From Pyrocephalus nanus (lineage: Eukaryota; Chordata; Aves; Passeriformes; Tyrannidae), in assembly GCA_038380795.1 (NCBI GenBank), contig CM076261.1, positions 38,465,866 through 38,529,865 of the forward strand: a stretch of DNA of 64,000 bases, in the 5' to 3' direction. The notes under the pieces were generated by a model. That model made no database searches and was not told the DNA's origin. It saw nothing but the letters and a program-made list of their open reading frames with translations. This document shows positions 12,596 through 25,700 of this stretch, piece after piece; the first letter of the stretch is position 1; each line of letters starts with the position of its first letter. The position numbers were made by a program, and so were the translations under genes.

Positions 12596-13166
12596 TGTTG
12601 TGGTTTAACCCCAGCCAATACCTAAGCACCACAGCCTCTTGCTCACTAACCACAGCACGATGAGTTGGAAGGGTAAAAGTGAGAAAACTCATGGGTTTAG
12701 ATAAGAACAATGCAATAATTGATATTAAAATAACAATAATAAATTGCAATGAAAAATAAAATAACAAGGAGAGAGAAATAAAATTGAAGAAGGACAAATG
12801 ATGAAAATGAGAACTATTCCTCAACTGACCAACTGAAGCCCAGCCAGTCTCTGAGAAGCCATCCCTTGTGGCCAACCTTTCCCCTAGTTTTACAGCTGAC
12901 GTGATATGATATTCAATATCCCATTAGTCAGCTGGGGTCAACTTTTCCGGCTGTGTCCCCTCCCAACTCCTTGAGAACGCACAACCTCCTTGCTGAAGGG
13001 GGGTGGGGGCGGGATGAGGGGTGGGAAAGGCCTTGGCTCTGTAACCACTGCTAAGCAGTAACTAAAACATCCTGTGTTCTCAATACTGTGTTCAGTAAGA
13101 ATCCAAAACACAGCCTCATACCAGCTACTGTGAAGAAAATTAACTACCCCAGCCAAAACCAGTATA
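12596..13166 (-). mobile_element. Solitary endogenous retrovirus LTR, minus strand
   Basis: An LTR of about 571 bp whose plus-strand left edge is TGTTGTGGTTTAACCCCAGCC and whose right edge is CCCCAGCCAAAACCAGTATA. In sense (minus) orientation the left part of the element corresponds to a familiar avian LTR: an opening CTGGTTTTGGCTGGGGTAG-type segment, then TTAATTTTCTTCACAGTAGCTGGTAT. It ends in the reverse complement of TGTTGTGGTTTAACC. No retroviral gag, pol or env coding sequence flanks it, so it is a solo LTR left by recombination between two LTRs. The right edge has lost the usual TG/CA terminus. The 6-bp flanks TTCTGC and GTGTGC match at four of six positions, which may be a decayed target duplication. 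The family class was not assigned. Confidence 0.8.
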
Positions 13167-16100
13167 GTGTGCACACTTGGGAAAGCAAAGGCAAAGGGGA
13201 GGCTCCTTTTGAGAGACCTTGTTTTATTCCTGTCTTTTTGAGAAGGAGGCTCTGTTTTGCAAACTTCTTATATTGGATGAAGCCTGGCTGGTTCATCTCT
13301 GCATTTTTTCCCCAAGGCTCGTTGCTGCATAGTTTTCCCACAGGGTTTAGTTGCATAGCTTGTTCCAGTTTCAGAGAGATGACTGATTCTGCTGGAGGTA
13401 CCGGTGCATAAAATTGGAGTGCCAGGAGGACCAGTAACATCTCTAGGGTGAGAAAGGACTGTTAAAGTGTAATCAGAATGATTCCTTCACTTAGCAGACA
13501 ACTTTCTGCAATACCTCTTCTCAACTTTTGCAAAAGCATGAGGGAATGAAGCTTGAAACAGTCTAGTAACAAAGACTATAAATAATAGTTTCAGCTGCTT
13601 AAGCCTTAATATTACAATAAGTGTAAAAAATAAATGTCCACAGAGTTAATGTGTTTATAGTCTAGAGCTGCAAAACGGAGCCTGTCTTAAATGCTTATGC
13701 TTTTAAGCTGTCCCCATTCAATGCAGTGGTGAAGCTTTTTCTGAGGTCAGTGTTATAGGATCAGATCCTGTGTTTTAATACAGCTACAGCAGTTAGCATG
13801 ACTCTAATATTGTTAAAAATGGCATGTAGGAGTTTTAACATAGCTTGTCAAGAAAAGAGAGCGCATGGCATTTCCAGTGTGCTGTACTCCTCCCATTGAA
13901 ACTAGGTTGTCTCTTTTGCACTGGATCTTGAGCCAGGCCAAGGTTTTTTCAGAGGTGTGGGGAAGATGAGTTTTGCTGTTGCCATGTGTGTGGGAAACTG
14001 AGGAAGAAGTTGGGATTGGTCTGCTGCTTCCATGAGAAGTGAGGGTGCAAGAATGGTAATGGTTTGGAGAGCTGGAACAGGAGCAAGACCTGATGCTCGC
14101 ACCATGAGGGAGGGGAGAATGGGTTCCTGTGAGGAGCTGCCTCATGCACACCAACACCCTTGATTGTCACAGCAGGACAAGCCTTTTTTCTCATGTAGCA
14201 ATGACCACCTTCACCAAGGGTGTTCTGGGCAATTGCCTGCTCAGCCCACTACACAAGCTAACTGTATCTGCATGGTTTCTGTCAAGACCTCTGCCTTTCC
14301 TTGACGATTGTTTCCCAGTAGCCAAATGTATTTAAAACTTTAGGAATTTGGTTGTCATTTTTCTTCCAAAAGCTCTTTGATGCACAGCTGCAGTTATGCT
14401 ACTTCATGTATAGACTCTCCAAACGTGCAGGGAGAGGTTAAACAAAGATCAACCCATGGAAGAAATATGTTCCTTAATAAGGAACAAAGTGGACCCTAAT
14501 TTCCCATGGTGTCAGATCTTATGGTCAGGTTCCTCAGCATCTAATAAGGTATAGGTGCCACTTGAAGATGTCTCTTCAATGGAAGGAGCCTTTTTTCAAT
14601 CAAATGTTTCTGCCTTGTTGAATGCCTGAGATGAGCAAAAGGTGAAGTTATCTTGCAGCTTTCCCCTCTGTGGGGATGCTAATAGGATTGTTCTTCTTCC
14701 AGCCACCTATTTTCATGTAACTTGTGGGAGCGTAATATCTTTGACAGCAGTTTTGACTTGATTTGACAAACCAGTGGTTTCAAAAAGTATGGTGGAGGAG
14801 GATGCAGAGCATACATTTCGGTGAAAACATAACCTCTGCTGCCATGGGGAACTAAACAAAGCAGCTCTCTTACAATAACAAGACTGTCATTTACCAAAAC
14901 AAAAGTATGAGCTCCTATAAAGTATAATGAAGCAAACATGCAGAACATGCAATACCAACAAAACAAAACCTTTCTCCTCTTCTTACAGAACTGCTGAGAG
15001 TTCTCTTAGTACTGCACTTTTTTAATGCAGTGAAAATTTTAGGGCTCATGAAATAGTTTGGCATATTTTGGTTCCTTTTCTAATTTGCATCTTTATAGAA
15101 TGTCTATTTCCTTTTTTTTTTTTTTTCATTTTTAAGGGAAAAGTGAAGACTATGTTAACAGCACGTTAACTAGGTTCAAATAAAGTTTTCAGAATGCCTA
15201 AACACTGAGAATCTTTCAGAAGTCAAAAGCTGAAGAAGAGAGAATTTTTCAGTTTGAAGAATTAAAAAAAATTAGTATTTTTAATTGAAAATCAAAATAC
15301 TTGAGAGAAAATGAGAGCATTTTCACAAATGGGTGAAGTAACTCCCTGTCAATTTTAACTTTAATATTGATTCAAATGAATGCAGAGACTAAACCTGAGA
15401 AACTTTTTTAAATGGCCTTAAATGCAATTTAGGATTTTCTGGAGTGGCTATATCAGCAAAGCTGATATGTAGAATGCAGTAAGATGTTGGTCACAGACGA
15501 GGAGTTTGAAGGACTGTAATGGGGGACATACTGACTGGGGGTGTGAAGGAGGCCAAGGTTGAGTTTCGTAGCGTGCCTTTCCAATTTGATAGCACCAAAC
15601 AGTTTTGTATGCCTTGTTGTGCACTCAGCACCAGCTGCACAAGCCTCGAGCCCAACAGGGCTGCAGTTTTGATAATGGGCCATGCTGCTGTGCCATTGCT
15701 TTAAAAGTACAAACCAATGGTAACTGTGTGACACAGTCTGGAAGTTGCACAGTTAATGGATGAAACTCTTAGCTGTGCTCTCCTCTTTGACCAGCTACTG
15801 TATTTTATCTGTAGTGCACTGTGCTGTGTTAGCAACAGCATTTCTGTTAAGTTAATTTGGCTGTGAGTGGTTTTCACTCATAGTTGTGCATTTTGGCTAA
15901 TATCTCCATGAGCTGGTCTCTGATTAATCTCATCAAATATAGCCTACCATCAGTGCATATGAAATTCTCATAAAGTATTGGCATGTATTTGTCAGCAGAT
16001 TTGAGTATTTTCTGTGCACATAAGCAAAATTTAGATCTCCTTAAGGTCATATTCACATTTCACAATAGGAATGCAAAAAAGCCTGTAAAAATGAAAACTG

Positions 16101-16301
16101 CAGTTGCACACCTCTTGCAAGAAAAAAGATAGCTGAAATATATTATGACCTTCAGTATCTAGATTGCAGATTAAGTAAATTTCCCAGGACATGAATGAAA
16201 TCGTCTCTACTAATAGCAGGAATTCACTTCTCCAAAATGTAAACTCCACTGCTGATCTGCAGAGACAGAATATAAAATAAAGGAGAGAAAGTACTTATGA
16301 G
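13167..16301. other. Non-coding sequence, no repeats recognised
   Basis: It contains a GC-richer segment at 13900-14320, a 15-base T run at 15112-15126 and a compact hairpin at 15450-15468. Several overlapping open frames at 13813-14194 run in different frames on the same strand. That is the pattern expected from a stop-poor, GC-richer block, not from a gene. Confidence 0.55.
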
Positions 16302-16415
16302 AATAGAATCAAAGAATCATTAAGGCTGGAAAAACCTCCAAGACAATCAAGTCCAACCTTTGCCTGAACACCACGTCAACTAAACCATTGCACTACGTAC
16401 CGTATTCAGTTGAAT
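16302..16415 (-). mobile_element. CR1 LINE 3' tail, minus strand
   Basis: AATAGAATCAAAGAATCATTAAGG, then CTGGAAAAACCTCC, AGACAATCAAGTCCAACC and CTAAACCATTGCAC follow the reverse complement of a CR1 3' UTR in order. The similarity breaks off near 16415. It appears to resume at 16631 in the part of CR1 that should come next, so this and the 16631-17150 segment are probably one element with extra DNA between them. Confidence 0.85.
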
Positions 16416-16630
16416 AGGTCCCCTTTTTTTGTCAGAAATGTCATACACTGAGCTAGAATAGACTAAAAGTTTCTGCACAACTTGTGATCAACATTAGTTT
16501 TTTCTGGACAAGGCTCCTGGGTTCTCCCTCACAGAAAGAGCACATCACCAAGCCATCTGGCTCCTTTTTACTGAAAGCCAGATGCCACCAGTACTAGATT
16601 GGGCCAGCCATTGCTTTGTCTAACTAAGCC
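16416..16630. other. Extra DNA between two CR1 segments
   Basis: About 215 bp with no CR1 similarity separate the two adjacent CR1 segments, where an intact copy would have only a few tens of bases. It contains a 7-base T run near 16423 and a hairpin with 9-bp arms, CATCTGGCT (16554-16562) and AGCCAGATG (16576-16584). It may be a later insertion into the CR1 or a divergent stretch of it. No target duplication was confirmed. Confidence 0.4.
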
Positions 16631-17150
16631 TTGCAAACCTTCAGAGGCAGAAATTCGACAACCTTTCTGCCATCCTGTTCCTCTCCTTCACTACTTTCCT
16701 AGTGAAGAAGGTCTTTTTCTTAAATTATCATAATTCAACTCTCACAGCCACAATCTGTGACTGCCACCCTTTGTTATACCATCTGCTGACTGAGAGAAGT
16801 TTGGGTCAGACACCTTTCCATGTAGGCTCCCACCATATTACTTCTTACCCTCTTCTTCGCCAGACTTCCCACCAGTTCCTTCCACCTCTCTTTGCAGCAT
16901 ATGTGTCCATGGCTTGTGCCCATCAAGGAGGTAGCTCTCTGCAGGACCATCTCCAATTTCTCCCCATCCCATTCAAGATAGGAGGCCCTGGACTGGATGC
17001 AGCATGCCAGGGAAACCTCAAAAACACTGAGCAGAGGGGGATGAGAGCTTTCCTGAGCCTGCTGGCCACCCTCCTCCTAAAGCAGCCGAGTGCCTGGTTT
17101 GCAGTGGTAGTACTTCCTTGGCTTATCCTTCACTGGCATCCACTCTAACA
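16631..17150 (-). mobile_element. Old CR1 LINE body, minus strand
   Basis: The order of matches follows the reverse complement of avian CR1. It starts with TTCGACAACCTTTCTGCC and ATCCTGTTCCTCTCC, then CTAGTGAAGAAGGTC. Later come TCCAATTTCTCCCCATCCC, CTGGACTGGATGCAGCATGCC and AGAGGGGGATGAGAGCTTTCC, ending with GAGCCTGCTGGCCACCCTC. It corresponds to the reverse-transcriptase C-terminal coding part of CR1, now full of substitutions and small indels. The open frame at 16702-17148 on the plus strand is antisense to the LINE and is not a gene. The divergence suggests an old insertion. Confidence 0.85.
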
Positions 17151-20100
17151 TTCAAGTTGTTATCTTTGTCCCTGTTCTCTGCTACTAACTTGTTTCTTGC
17201 TCTTCCTCAAGTCATTAATTCTGTTTGAACGGGCCTCTCATCCCTGCTACTCAAGGTCTCTGTAAATTTGAAGTGAGAGCTCTGTGTAATCTCCAGGAGA
17301 TGATCTCACATTATATATTGGCACAGCGCTCAGTACAGAGGAGTCCCATAAGATGGCTTATATTTATATTTACTTATAAAATGGTAAGGTTTTACCTTCT
17401 GTTGCTATTTCATATAAACATTAAATAAATTGTTAGTCATCTCACCAAAAATAGGACCCATACTATGAAAGAAGACAATGGTAAGAGCATGACGAATATA
17501 ACAGATTCTTGTCCCATTTTGAATAGACTTAAATCTGTGTAAATGTTCAAACATTCAGTAGTGGTGGACTCTGCTTCATTGACCTGGAAGACAACTAATC
17601 ACAGTCTAAGTTTACACTAGTAAAATAATGCCTAAAGTTGTTTCTGAGCACTGAAAAGCAAAAATCTGTACTCTTAAATTATTAGAACATTGCCTCATAG
17701 GCTTTTGCCCCATATCGAGTCCTCACAAACAATTCCCAGCCAGGTTTTGGGAATTGGAATTTACCAGAAGCTATTTCTAACACTTTATTTGTGGTCACTA
17801 CATCCCAGAGGCTAAGAAAATTTAGTAGCCTAAGGACTTTCAGTGTCTCGGCAAAATCCTGGGCATGTTTAATTTAATAGTAGACACTGCCATACACATC
17901 TGCCCTGTACAATTGCATGGAATTCAAGTTCTGTATTTATACAACTGCACTAATTGAGAAAGAAATCATTTTTCTTTCATGACTGAAAAAAATAAGGCCC
18001 ATGTTACTTGGAATGAAGCACTGATCAATAAAGTTACATCTAGCAAAATAAAACCCTGTTAAGATGTAGCAGAAATCATACCACTTACCATAATAGTCTT
18101 TATTCCTATCTCCATAACAGTAAAGAACTCGTGTGGTTTAGAAATAGGGAAATGTGCTACTCTTTGCAAAACATATTTTTATGTCAGCTTATCTCTTTCA
18201 TCAGACTTTACTCAAAAAAAAAAAAAATTAAAAGAAAGTCCAACCCAAAACAAAACAAAAAACCCTGTCTGGAAAATTTTGAGCCATTTAGGACCTTTGA
18301 GCTCTAGATATCTCTCCATCTCACTCACTCCATGGTTCCCTCCATCCTGCTTCCCCCTTCACTACACCTTGTCCATACCTCTGCTGCCCAGGGCAGACAG
18401 CCTTTTAGTTCTCCCTTCTGTTTCCTTCTCCATGCTGACCATGGCTCCCTCATTGTTTCCACAATGGCATATTTCAAGGGGCTGTGAAGGGGGCTGCTCC
18501 ATCCTCCCTGAAGTCTGATCATCCAAATTGCAAAGGGACCAACTGTGGATTTAGTGTCACCGTAACAATGCTGGGCTTGTACAGCTCAGCCTCCTGCTGC
18601 TACAGTGACTGCAACAAGATTTCTAGGCTCCATTATAGATTTCTGTGAGCATATACAGACAGCTCCCAAACTAGTTTACCTCACTAGATTTTCACCTTTC
18701 TTTTCTTCTTCTACTTTTTTTTCAACCTTTTTTTCTTTCAAAGTATTCTTAAAAAAAAAGCCCATAATAATATGAATGGCATATTGACATTTTTTAAGAG
18801 TTTATGACTCAGAAAAATACTCTACAGTCACTGTTTCTTGTCTTGAAAAGCCATAAGAAAAAGCTCAGTTCTTGAAAGGCAAAGAGGCATCGTGGTGTTA
18901 GCATCCAAGAAGTAATCACCTATAGATGGGGACATGTGCTGGTGTGGGCAGATGGGAGTTTCACATGAGGAGCGAGAGAAAGGAAGCAAAAGAGCCACAG
19001 TAAGACATCATCGCAGGGGCATGTGCACAGATGGAGGAAAACACCACCCTGAACACAGTCTAGTAACAGCAGTCCAAGAAAAAAAATCTACAGAATTTAT
19101 TCTGGCTGTAGTGTGGCATGAGAGATGTTCAGAACTGTCTCCTGCAGAGTGATTTTCCCCATCGCCTTACAGGGCTCTGAACAGTTTTTATAAATCAAAG
19201 AGATTGAATTGCTGTTACCTGATTCTACCATACTCTTAAGCTAAATTAATACATTCTGTGGAAATTCAGTTAATCTCTGCACTGAAGAGCAACAATTCCC
19301 TTTGCTCTATTCCATTTCCCCACTGTAATGAGTCAGTGTAACTAAAATGTAGTGCAGGATATGTAGTCAAGCCAGACACCAATACATCCAAGAGAATAGG
19401 ACTGTGGGATTTAGAGTTACAATTTGCACAAACCTGCCGAAACTCAGAGGAGCACAGTTAAGTTGTCACTCACTCCATGTAAAAGCCACATTCCTAGACA
19501 TATTTAAATGAATGAAAACTTGCAGAGTTCCTCATGTCCACCTTTAGTCTCTACTTTGACTTTTCATTTGTAATTCAGGATGGAAATGGTATCCAAGCAT
19601 TGGAATGGCCTGCATATGCAAGTCTCCCTAATGCCTGGTGTTATCCTACATGGTTCTAGAGTAACTGCTGCTTGGGCAATGGGTGTCCCCCAAGTCCTAA
19701 TAACGAAGTCAGTTAAGGGAATCAGTCTCTAAAGGTGATGATTCAGAGGTTCTGGGTAAAAACTTTATGCCATTTTGTATTTGCTCTCAAACAGGCTTTA
19801 AGAGAGGATTAATGATGAATTCTTCGTATGCATTATCTTTAGTGAAGACATGTGGCATGTATTAGTAATACCAAATAAGACTGTTGTCACATTCCAACTT
19901 GTTTCAGCAGGTGTTGTCAGAGCTGTGCAAATGTCAGCAGACAGCTTGTTGAGCCAAGAATTTACTTCTAAAATTTAATATTTTTATTTGTGGTTTATCA
20001 TTTTTGAAAAAGCAGTATTAGTTTCAGGAAGCTTCTTACTGGGTTTTGATGAGATCAAACTTTCTCCAGAGCTCTTAAATTGGTTGTCAAGGTAGTGGCT

Positions 20101-20421
20101 TATTCAGTAATATGCAAATGCACAAATTCAGTCTTGTTTTCTCAGTGTGTGTGTGTATAAAATTCTGTTTTTCAAGCACATCTCTCATAATGTAGACACA
20201 TCAGTCAGCATAGTTCATCTGAAAAACTGATTAAGTAACCTATTAGTACACTTCAAGTATTAAAAACTGAGTAACAATTAATCAAAGATTCTTAGAGGAA
20301 GTTACTTCATTTTAGTTCAAAGAAAACCAATTCCATCCATGTCAAGAAATAAAATGTTTATGATTGTGTTCCAAACATAAATACGTGATTTTTTTTCTCC
20401 TTGTTTGTTTGTTTTCAATAG
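17151..20421. other. Non-coding sequence with simple repeats
   Basis: It holds a 14-base A run (18214-18227) followed by an AAAAC-rich stretch (18240-18264), a short GT run at about 20145-20156 and ordinary AT-rich sequence. No gene, RNA or dispersed repeat was recognised. Confidence 0.6.
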
Positions 20422-20517
20422 ACCCATATAAACACTGTTGTAAGTCACCAGCTCCCAGTACGGGACCCAAAAGGATACTCTCTGGAGTTCACTAGAAGAA
20501 TTACTAAAATTCCATGA
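20422..20517 (+). other. Candidate terminal exon with a 31-codon open end
   Basis: A strong acceptor, with a T-rich tract ending GTTTGTTTTCAATAG at 20421, precedes 31 open codons beginning THINTVVSHQLPVRDPKGYS and closing with TGA at 20515-20517. The peptide is compositionally protein-like but unrecognised. A GTAAGT lies at 20536, so a 115-base non-coding internal exon is equally possible. The nearest AATAAA on this strand that could end a transcript is near 21180. With one exon and no confirmed partner, chance is the main alternative. Confidence 0.15.
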
Positions 20518-22765
20518 GATTTTTGAGCTGCAAATCACTTGTAAGTAGATAAAGTGTAATAGTTTTAAGTAGGACATTATGTATCAATACAGTACCAAAA
20601 TGGACACAGGAGGAAAAAAACACTATTGATGATACCCATAGGATACATAGGTATTTATATTTGATTGGACCAACATCAAATTTGGCTTTCTGAGAATTCT
20701 ATGATGTCTTTATTTATGAATGTTCTCTCTGCTAGTAGTGGCTAGTCTGCATCTGGCCATAGATGTAGCTGGTAGTGTCATAGCTGGTATTGAAGTCATG
20801 GTGATGACTACGTGACACAAAGTTTGGCAGTGTTTTGTCCTCTGGAAATTATCTTTGGAGGTGCATGAGAAAGGTACCAATGGGAAAGCCCTAAGTATAT
20901 AAAGGAAATATCAAAAGTATAGCATAAGTGCTATGATGTAGATGAGACAGAGAAAAGAAGCACAGTAAGAAACACTGGCAATGTTGCATCCAGTATTGTT
21001 AGTAGCTGCAGGAACTGAAAGGCACAAAATAATTAGATATTGAGTTCTTCCAATTTCTGTTAAGAAAAAAACATTGATTTTTGCTCTGTTGCTTACTGAC
21101 AGTAACTTTATAGAGATGATAGAGAAGGGCTATTGCATTTGTCTTCTCTCTGCTTCTGCTCTCAAAAGTGGACTTAGCCAAATAAATCAGCAATATATTT
21201 GCCTACCATCATAGCCAAGGCTTTACTGGTTGAACACCTTGGAGTGAGGTGGAGGAGGAACCTCACGCTCTGTATCCAGGCAAGTAGAGAGGCAAGAGGC
21301 AGACGTTGCAGTGCAGCTGAGCATCAGTGACAGAGCTTGCTGGAGGGGGAAATTAAGCACTGGTCTGAGAACAATCTATAATTTTAAGAGCCTGTTGTAC
21401 GGAGTCTAACTTACTGCCTCTAGCATAGATCTGCACAGAGCAGGCACAACACTCATTCTGTACTTTTACTTGGATGGATGTGCAGTTTTAAAATTAAGAT
21501 ATTACAATCTTGCATTGTGTCTTCAGTGAACAGGGAAAGTGTGCTCTTGCACTGAACTAGCTATCCTACATAAAATCTCACAAAAGGCAATGCAAAAGTG
21601 TGGAGATTTAAGTTCATATTTCATCACTGTTATCTACATGCCACAAGGAGAAAACTCTTTAATGTTGTGTTACTACTTATATCCCTGGTAAAAGGTGGGA
21701 GATATTACACAAAAAGGAGGGGAAAAAGGCATAGAGGAATTCATATACTAGGTGTTGTTCTTGAGATTAAATTATATCTGAACTTTCTGATATTTACAAA
21801 AGAAAAATTGACTCTAACTTCCTAAAAACATGCAAGAATGAGGTTTGAATCTAGATCTGTTATAAAGATTTTGTTTCCTGCTATCAAAATGTGCCATTCC
21901 AATCTTATACAGCATAATTTTTTATTTTTCTTAGGATCTAAATTGTCCAGGAGAAACTAACTTAGCATCATATAAAATATGCATCTTGTGCTAGGCTAGA
22001 TTCTGATGCTCTGCTTCATGAGAGTAAGAGTTTATATGCACTTAGTTCACCAAGAAACACAAAAATAAAGTTATGAAATAATGAGATTAGAATCCAGCCC
22101 AAGGTGAACCCGTCGTCCTTCCTTGCATAAAAGTCACCGACACTTGCAGTATGTTCCAACAAAACTCATATGAAACATTATTCTTAAGTCCAGTTCATTA
22201 GCTAGATAATTAGGAGAATGAAAACATAGTTTCTATAGATCTGAGGACACCAGGGACAGCTCAGTTTCCAATATTTTCTCAACAGGTTTTGATAGGTAGG
22301 CTTTAGTGACTGAATCAATGTGTTTCAGGGAGGACATCAAGATGTTAAAATATTGCTGTATCATGCCTAATTTGCAGTGCTTTTCCTTTCCTGTCTACAC
22401 AGTTAAGATGACATCATGCAGTGATAGTCAAGAACAAATTGTTTTCAGGCCTCTCCCCATGTTTTTTTAATGTGAGGAATAATAAAAGTTCACTCATTAT
22501 ATATATAAAAATAATTAATTCATATTGCATAGAGAGATTTGTAAGGGGCTCTGGTTCTTGCATTTCTTCTGTTTTTACAAAAGAAAACATATCCATAATT
22601 AAGCTTATACCATAAAATATTTTCTTATTGAATTTTCCTTTTGACATGATTGATTTCTGTATTGACTCTAGGAAATGGAAACCAGTAAGCAGAGTCTTGG
22701 TCTCTGCAGTAATGTCATTTACTATAGTAAGAGCTAAACTAGAATGTGAATTGCCACCAGCTCCT

Positions 22766-22779
22766 TTTGCATATGCAAA
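22766..22779. promoter_or_regulatory. Palindromic double octamer (POU-type site)
   Basis: TTTGCATATGCAAA is a perfect 14-bp palindrome. Its right half continues into a perfect octamer, ATGCAAAT (22773-22780), the consensus for POU-domain factors (Oct/Brn families). A second identical palindrome lies at 59138-59151. Palindromic octamer arrangements are known to bind POU dimers. Activity here is inference only. Confidence 0.3.
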
Positions 22780-25700
22780 TGCATTTTTTTCCTCTGGGTC
22801 ATAGTTGCATCCTGTCTGAGGAGGGTAAATAAGTGCAGCCACTGATTCACCTGTCCCTGCAATGCGGATGGATGGGAGAGAATTTGTACATCATTAGGAT
22901 ACCTGGCACAGAATTTTGTCCTGGAAAACGTTAGCGTATAACGTGTCAAAAAACTAAAGCCTTCCTCTGCTCTTTCACGTGGAATAAACATGAGAATAAC
23001 CTGCAGGTGAGTGGATTTCTATGCCAACATGAAATAAGCATTGGCTCTGCTCCTGTTGCTTTTATTCACTGCTGCAGATGACCAGTGATACTGATGTTGT
23101 TGTTCATCTGTGTTGAGCAGCGGTACTACTGTGTGTCAGATGCGCTATAGGTCATAAAATTGCAAAGGGGTGGTGGTGATGTTCCAAGTGAATTTTTACC
23201 TACTGTATAATTTCATAAAACAATAAACACAAATCTCCTGCATTCATCATGTAGCATAGTTAATTTGCAGAGCATCAGGTGAAAAATCACTGCAAGTTGC
23301 TCACCTAATAATAATAACGGTCAGCCAGAACTGCTAATAAATCATGCTTAGACACTCTGAGACAGTCTATCTAGATTATTTATTTTTTCATTAAAGGGCT
23401 TGATTTTGCAATTTATTAATCCTTTTATTATTTACTTTCTACCAATGCCCACATTTTGCTCTGTTATGGCCCAAACTAAGCAGAAGACACACACCCCTGC
23501 CTCGGGAGATCCTACACCAGCTGTCACTACCCAGTTCATGCTTTGTTCAGGGGTAAATCCTGCACAGGGACGGCAGCTCTAGCCATCTTCCCCCAGCCTG
23601 ATCCTGAGAGCACATGGCACGGGGACCGAACACGGGGTAGGAGCCTGGAGGAGCAGGTACAAATGCTGTATTACACCTGCGGGCAGTGAGGCTGCCACTG
23701 GTGGAGCAAGAGTGTGGCCCCCACAGACACTTGTCTAATATGCATCTCATGGCAGCATGGCAATAGCTGGGTTTGAGTAGGCATTTTTCAGCCGAGAAAA
23801 TCATGGCAAGATAGGGAGTGAAATGCCAGTCATTTCTGTATCTCTGAATTTATAATGTGCAGAATAAACGTTAACATGTAACATTTCACTGTTGAAAAAG
23901 ATGAAAAGAGGCTATTTTGAAATTCCCCAAATGACATGAGTTCTGCAATTAGAAGTAAAGGAACTTCAAAGTCTCCCAAAAATGCTACAATAAGTGTCGT
24001 AATGCCTCCAGGGGAGAAAAGCAATAAAGCTGTCATGAGACACGTATCTTGCTTTGCCTTCCATTTTGTTTCTGGGCTGAGCAGCCGCCTGTACAGCAAA
24101 TACGTGCACATACAGTTACAGCTTGCCTCAGTCTTTGGTGTCTCAGAAACTTTCCCTCTCTTTTCCTCCGTCTATCACAATTGGAAATACAATCAGTGTT
24201 GCTGTGTTAACTAACAGCATGAGGTCCAGAAAGAAAGCTGGGACAGACCATTATGGAGGGCACGATCTATGAAATGTCTTTGGAGACTCACTCCCCCACC
24301 CCTTATCTGACAGTACTCAAAATTGCTATTTTCCAAATGTACCTAAGCTCTTATTTTTCCAGGCTTTCTGTGCAGATAGAGTAAATGGAAATAATTGAGT
24401 TGTGAGGAAAGGCTTTCGTTTTGGTGCACCAAGAGGCTTGTAATAAGAACATTAGCACACTTATTAAAATGTCTTGTTTGTTCATGCCCTGAATTTCAGA
24501 CAGGGGTATTGTATTTTCATTTTTTTAAAAAAAGAAATATAAATAAAAAGCTAATAGCCAATTTCTGAGCATGGCTGACTAGATGGGAATGTGCTAACAT
24601 TAGTAAATTCTCATTAGAGAAATTTATCATGCTCCAGTCAACAAAGAAGACATTTCTCCATAAATAACAGTCAGTTTAAAAGCATGACCAACTCCAGTGG
24701 CACAGGTTGCTGTTTTCCATTTCACTGCCAGAAGTTTCTGCTGAGAAATTTGCCTTTGCCAATCCTGGGTGAACCACTGGAGCCAAAAGGCAATATATGA
24801 GCTGCTGTGTCCTATACACTTTCCTACTGATGCTGGGGATGTGACCAGCGGTCTCCCAGCTGGTTGTTGTGGTCTTCACCAGACCCATCTGCAGCCTGCC
24901 CTGAAGCTGTTCCCAAAGAGAGGGAAGACTGAAGGACTCTCATGGTTTTCTTATACTCATGTCAGACAGCTGTGTGCAGTGGGGTCCTGCCTTAGAGTGC
25001 CACCCATGTGCAGATGCACCAGTGAACAACACTTTGCAGTGTTCTCATTTGGAGCTCGCAGCCCAACTGCTTTCTCCAGCCTTTCTCTTAGTGGATTAAT
25101 TTTGTGACTGGAATGTCTCCACAGCCACCGTGTGAGAAAAAAACGAGTTAAAACTCAGTGCCAGCCTGGCTCATAGCCAAGCAGAGGGTCCTACTGCTTG
25201 TTAATGGGTTTCCATGAGGACTCAGTATATAATGCTGAGCTCCAGGGGACCAAGGCACTGCGACCTGGATGATACATGGCAGTTTTTCACTAGGTGGGAG
25301 CCAGTAATGGGGTGCACCCTCCCCATGAGCAAGACAGCTGCAAAGATCCACACCTTGAAGTCATAGCACCTTTTTCACAGTTAGCAGAGATTATGTAAAC
25401 CCTGAGCCAAAGCCCTCAACATCTATTTTATTTTGAACAGAAGGCTGAAATCCGAATGGTGAAATGTTCCAGATTCAGCAACCATAAATGTAGGGACGGC
25501 ATGAATAGTAAAATTAATTGCAAGATCTGATTCCACTGCTGCTCCCCTGTAAAATAACAACAACAACAGAAAAAACTCCTCACATATGCATACACATTTC
25601 TAATTAAACTGCCTAGAACAGAAAGAATAAAGGCAGTCTGTATTGCCTGAGCCATTGAAAGACATTTTGGCACTCGGACCTTCTCCTTCCAGCTGGGCTG

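Noticed and set aside
13813..14194. Three overlapping minus-strand frames
   Set aside because: Three frames open at once points to low stop density, not to coding.
16702..17148. 148-codon plus-strand frame
   Set aside because: It lies antisense within the old CR1 body at 16631-17150, so it is a shadow of the LINE.
20780..20850. TGATGA-containing small RNA candidate
   Set aside because: No properly placed D box or closing stem.
22414..22842. 142-codon minus-strand frame
   Set aside because: No recognisable motif or signals. It overlaps other unrelated frames on both strands.
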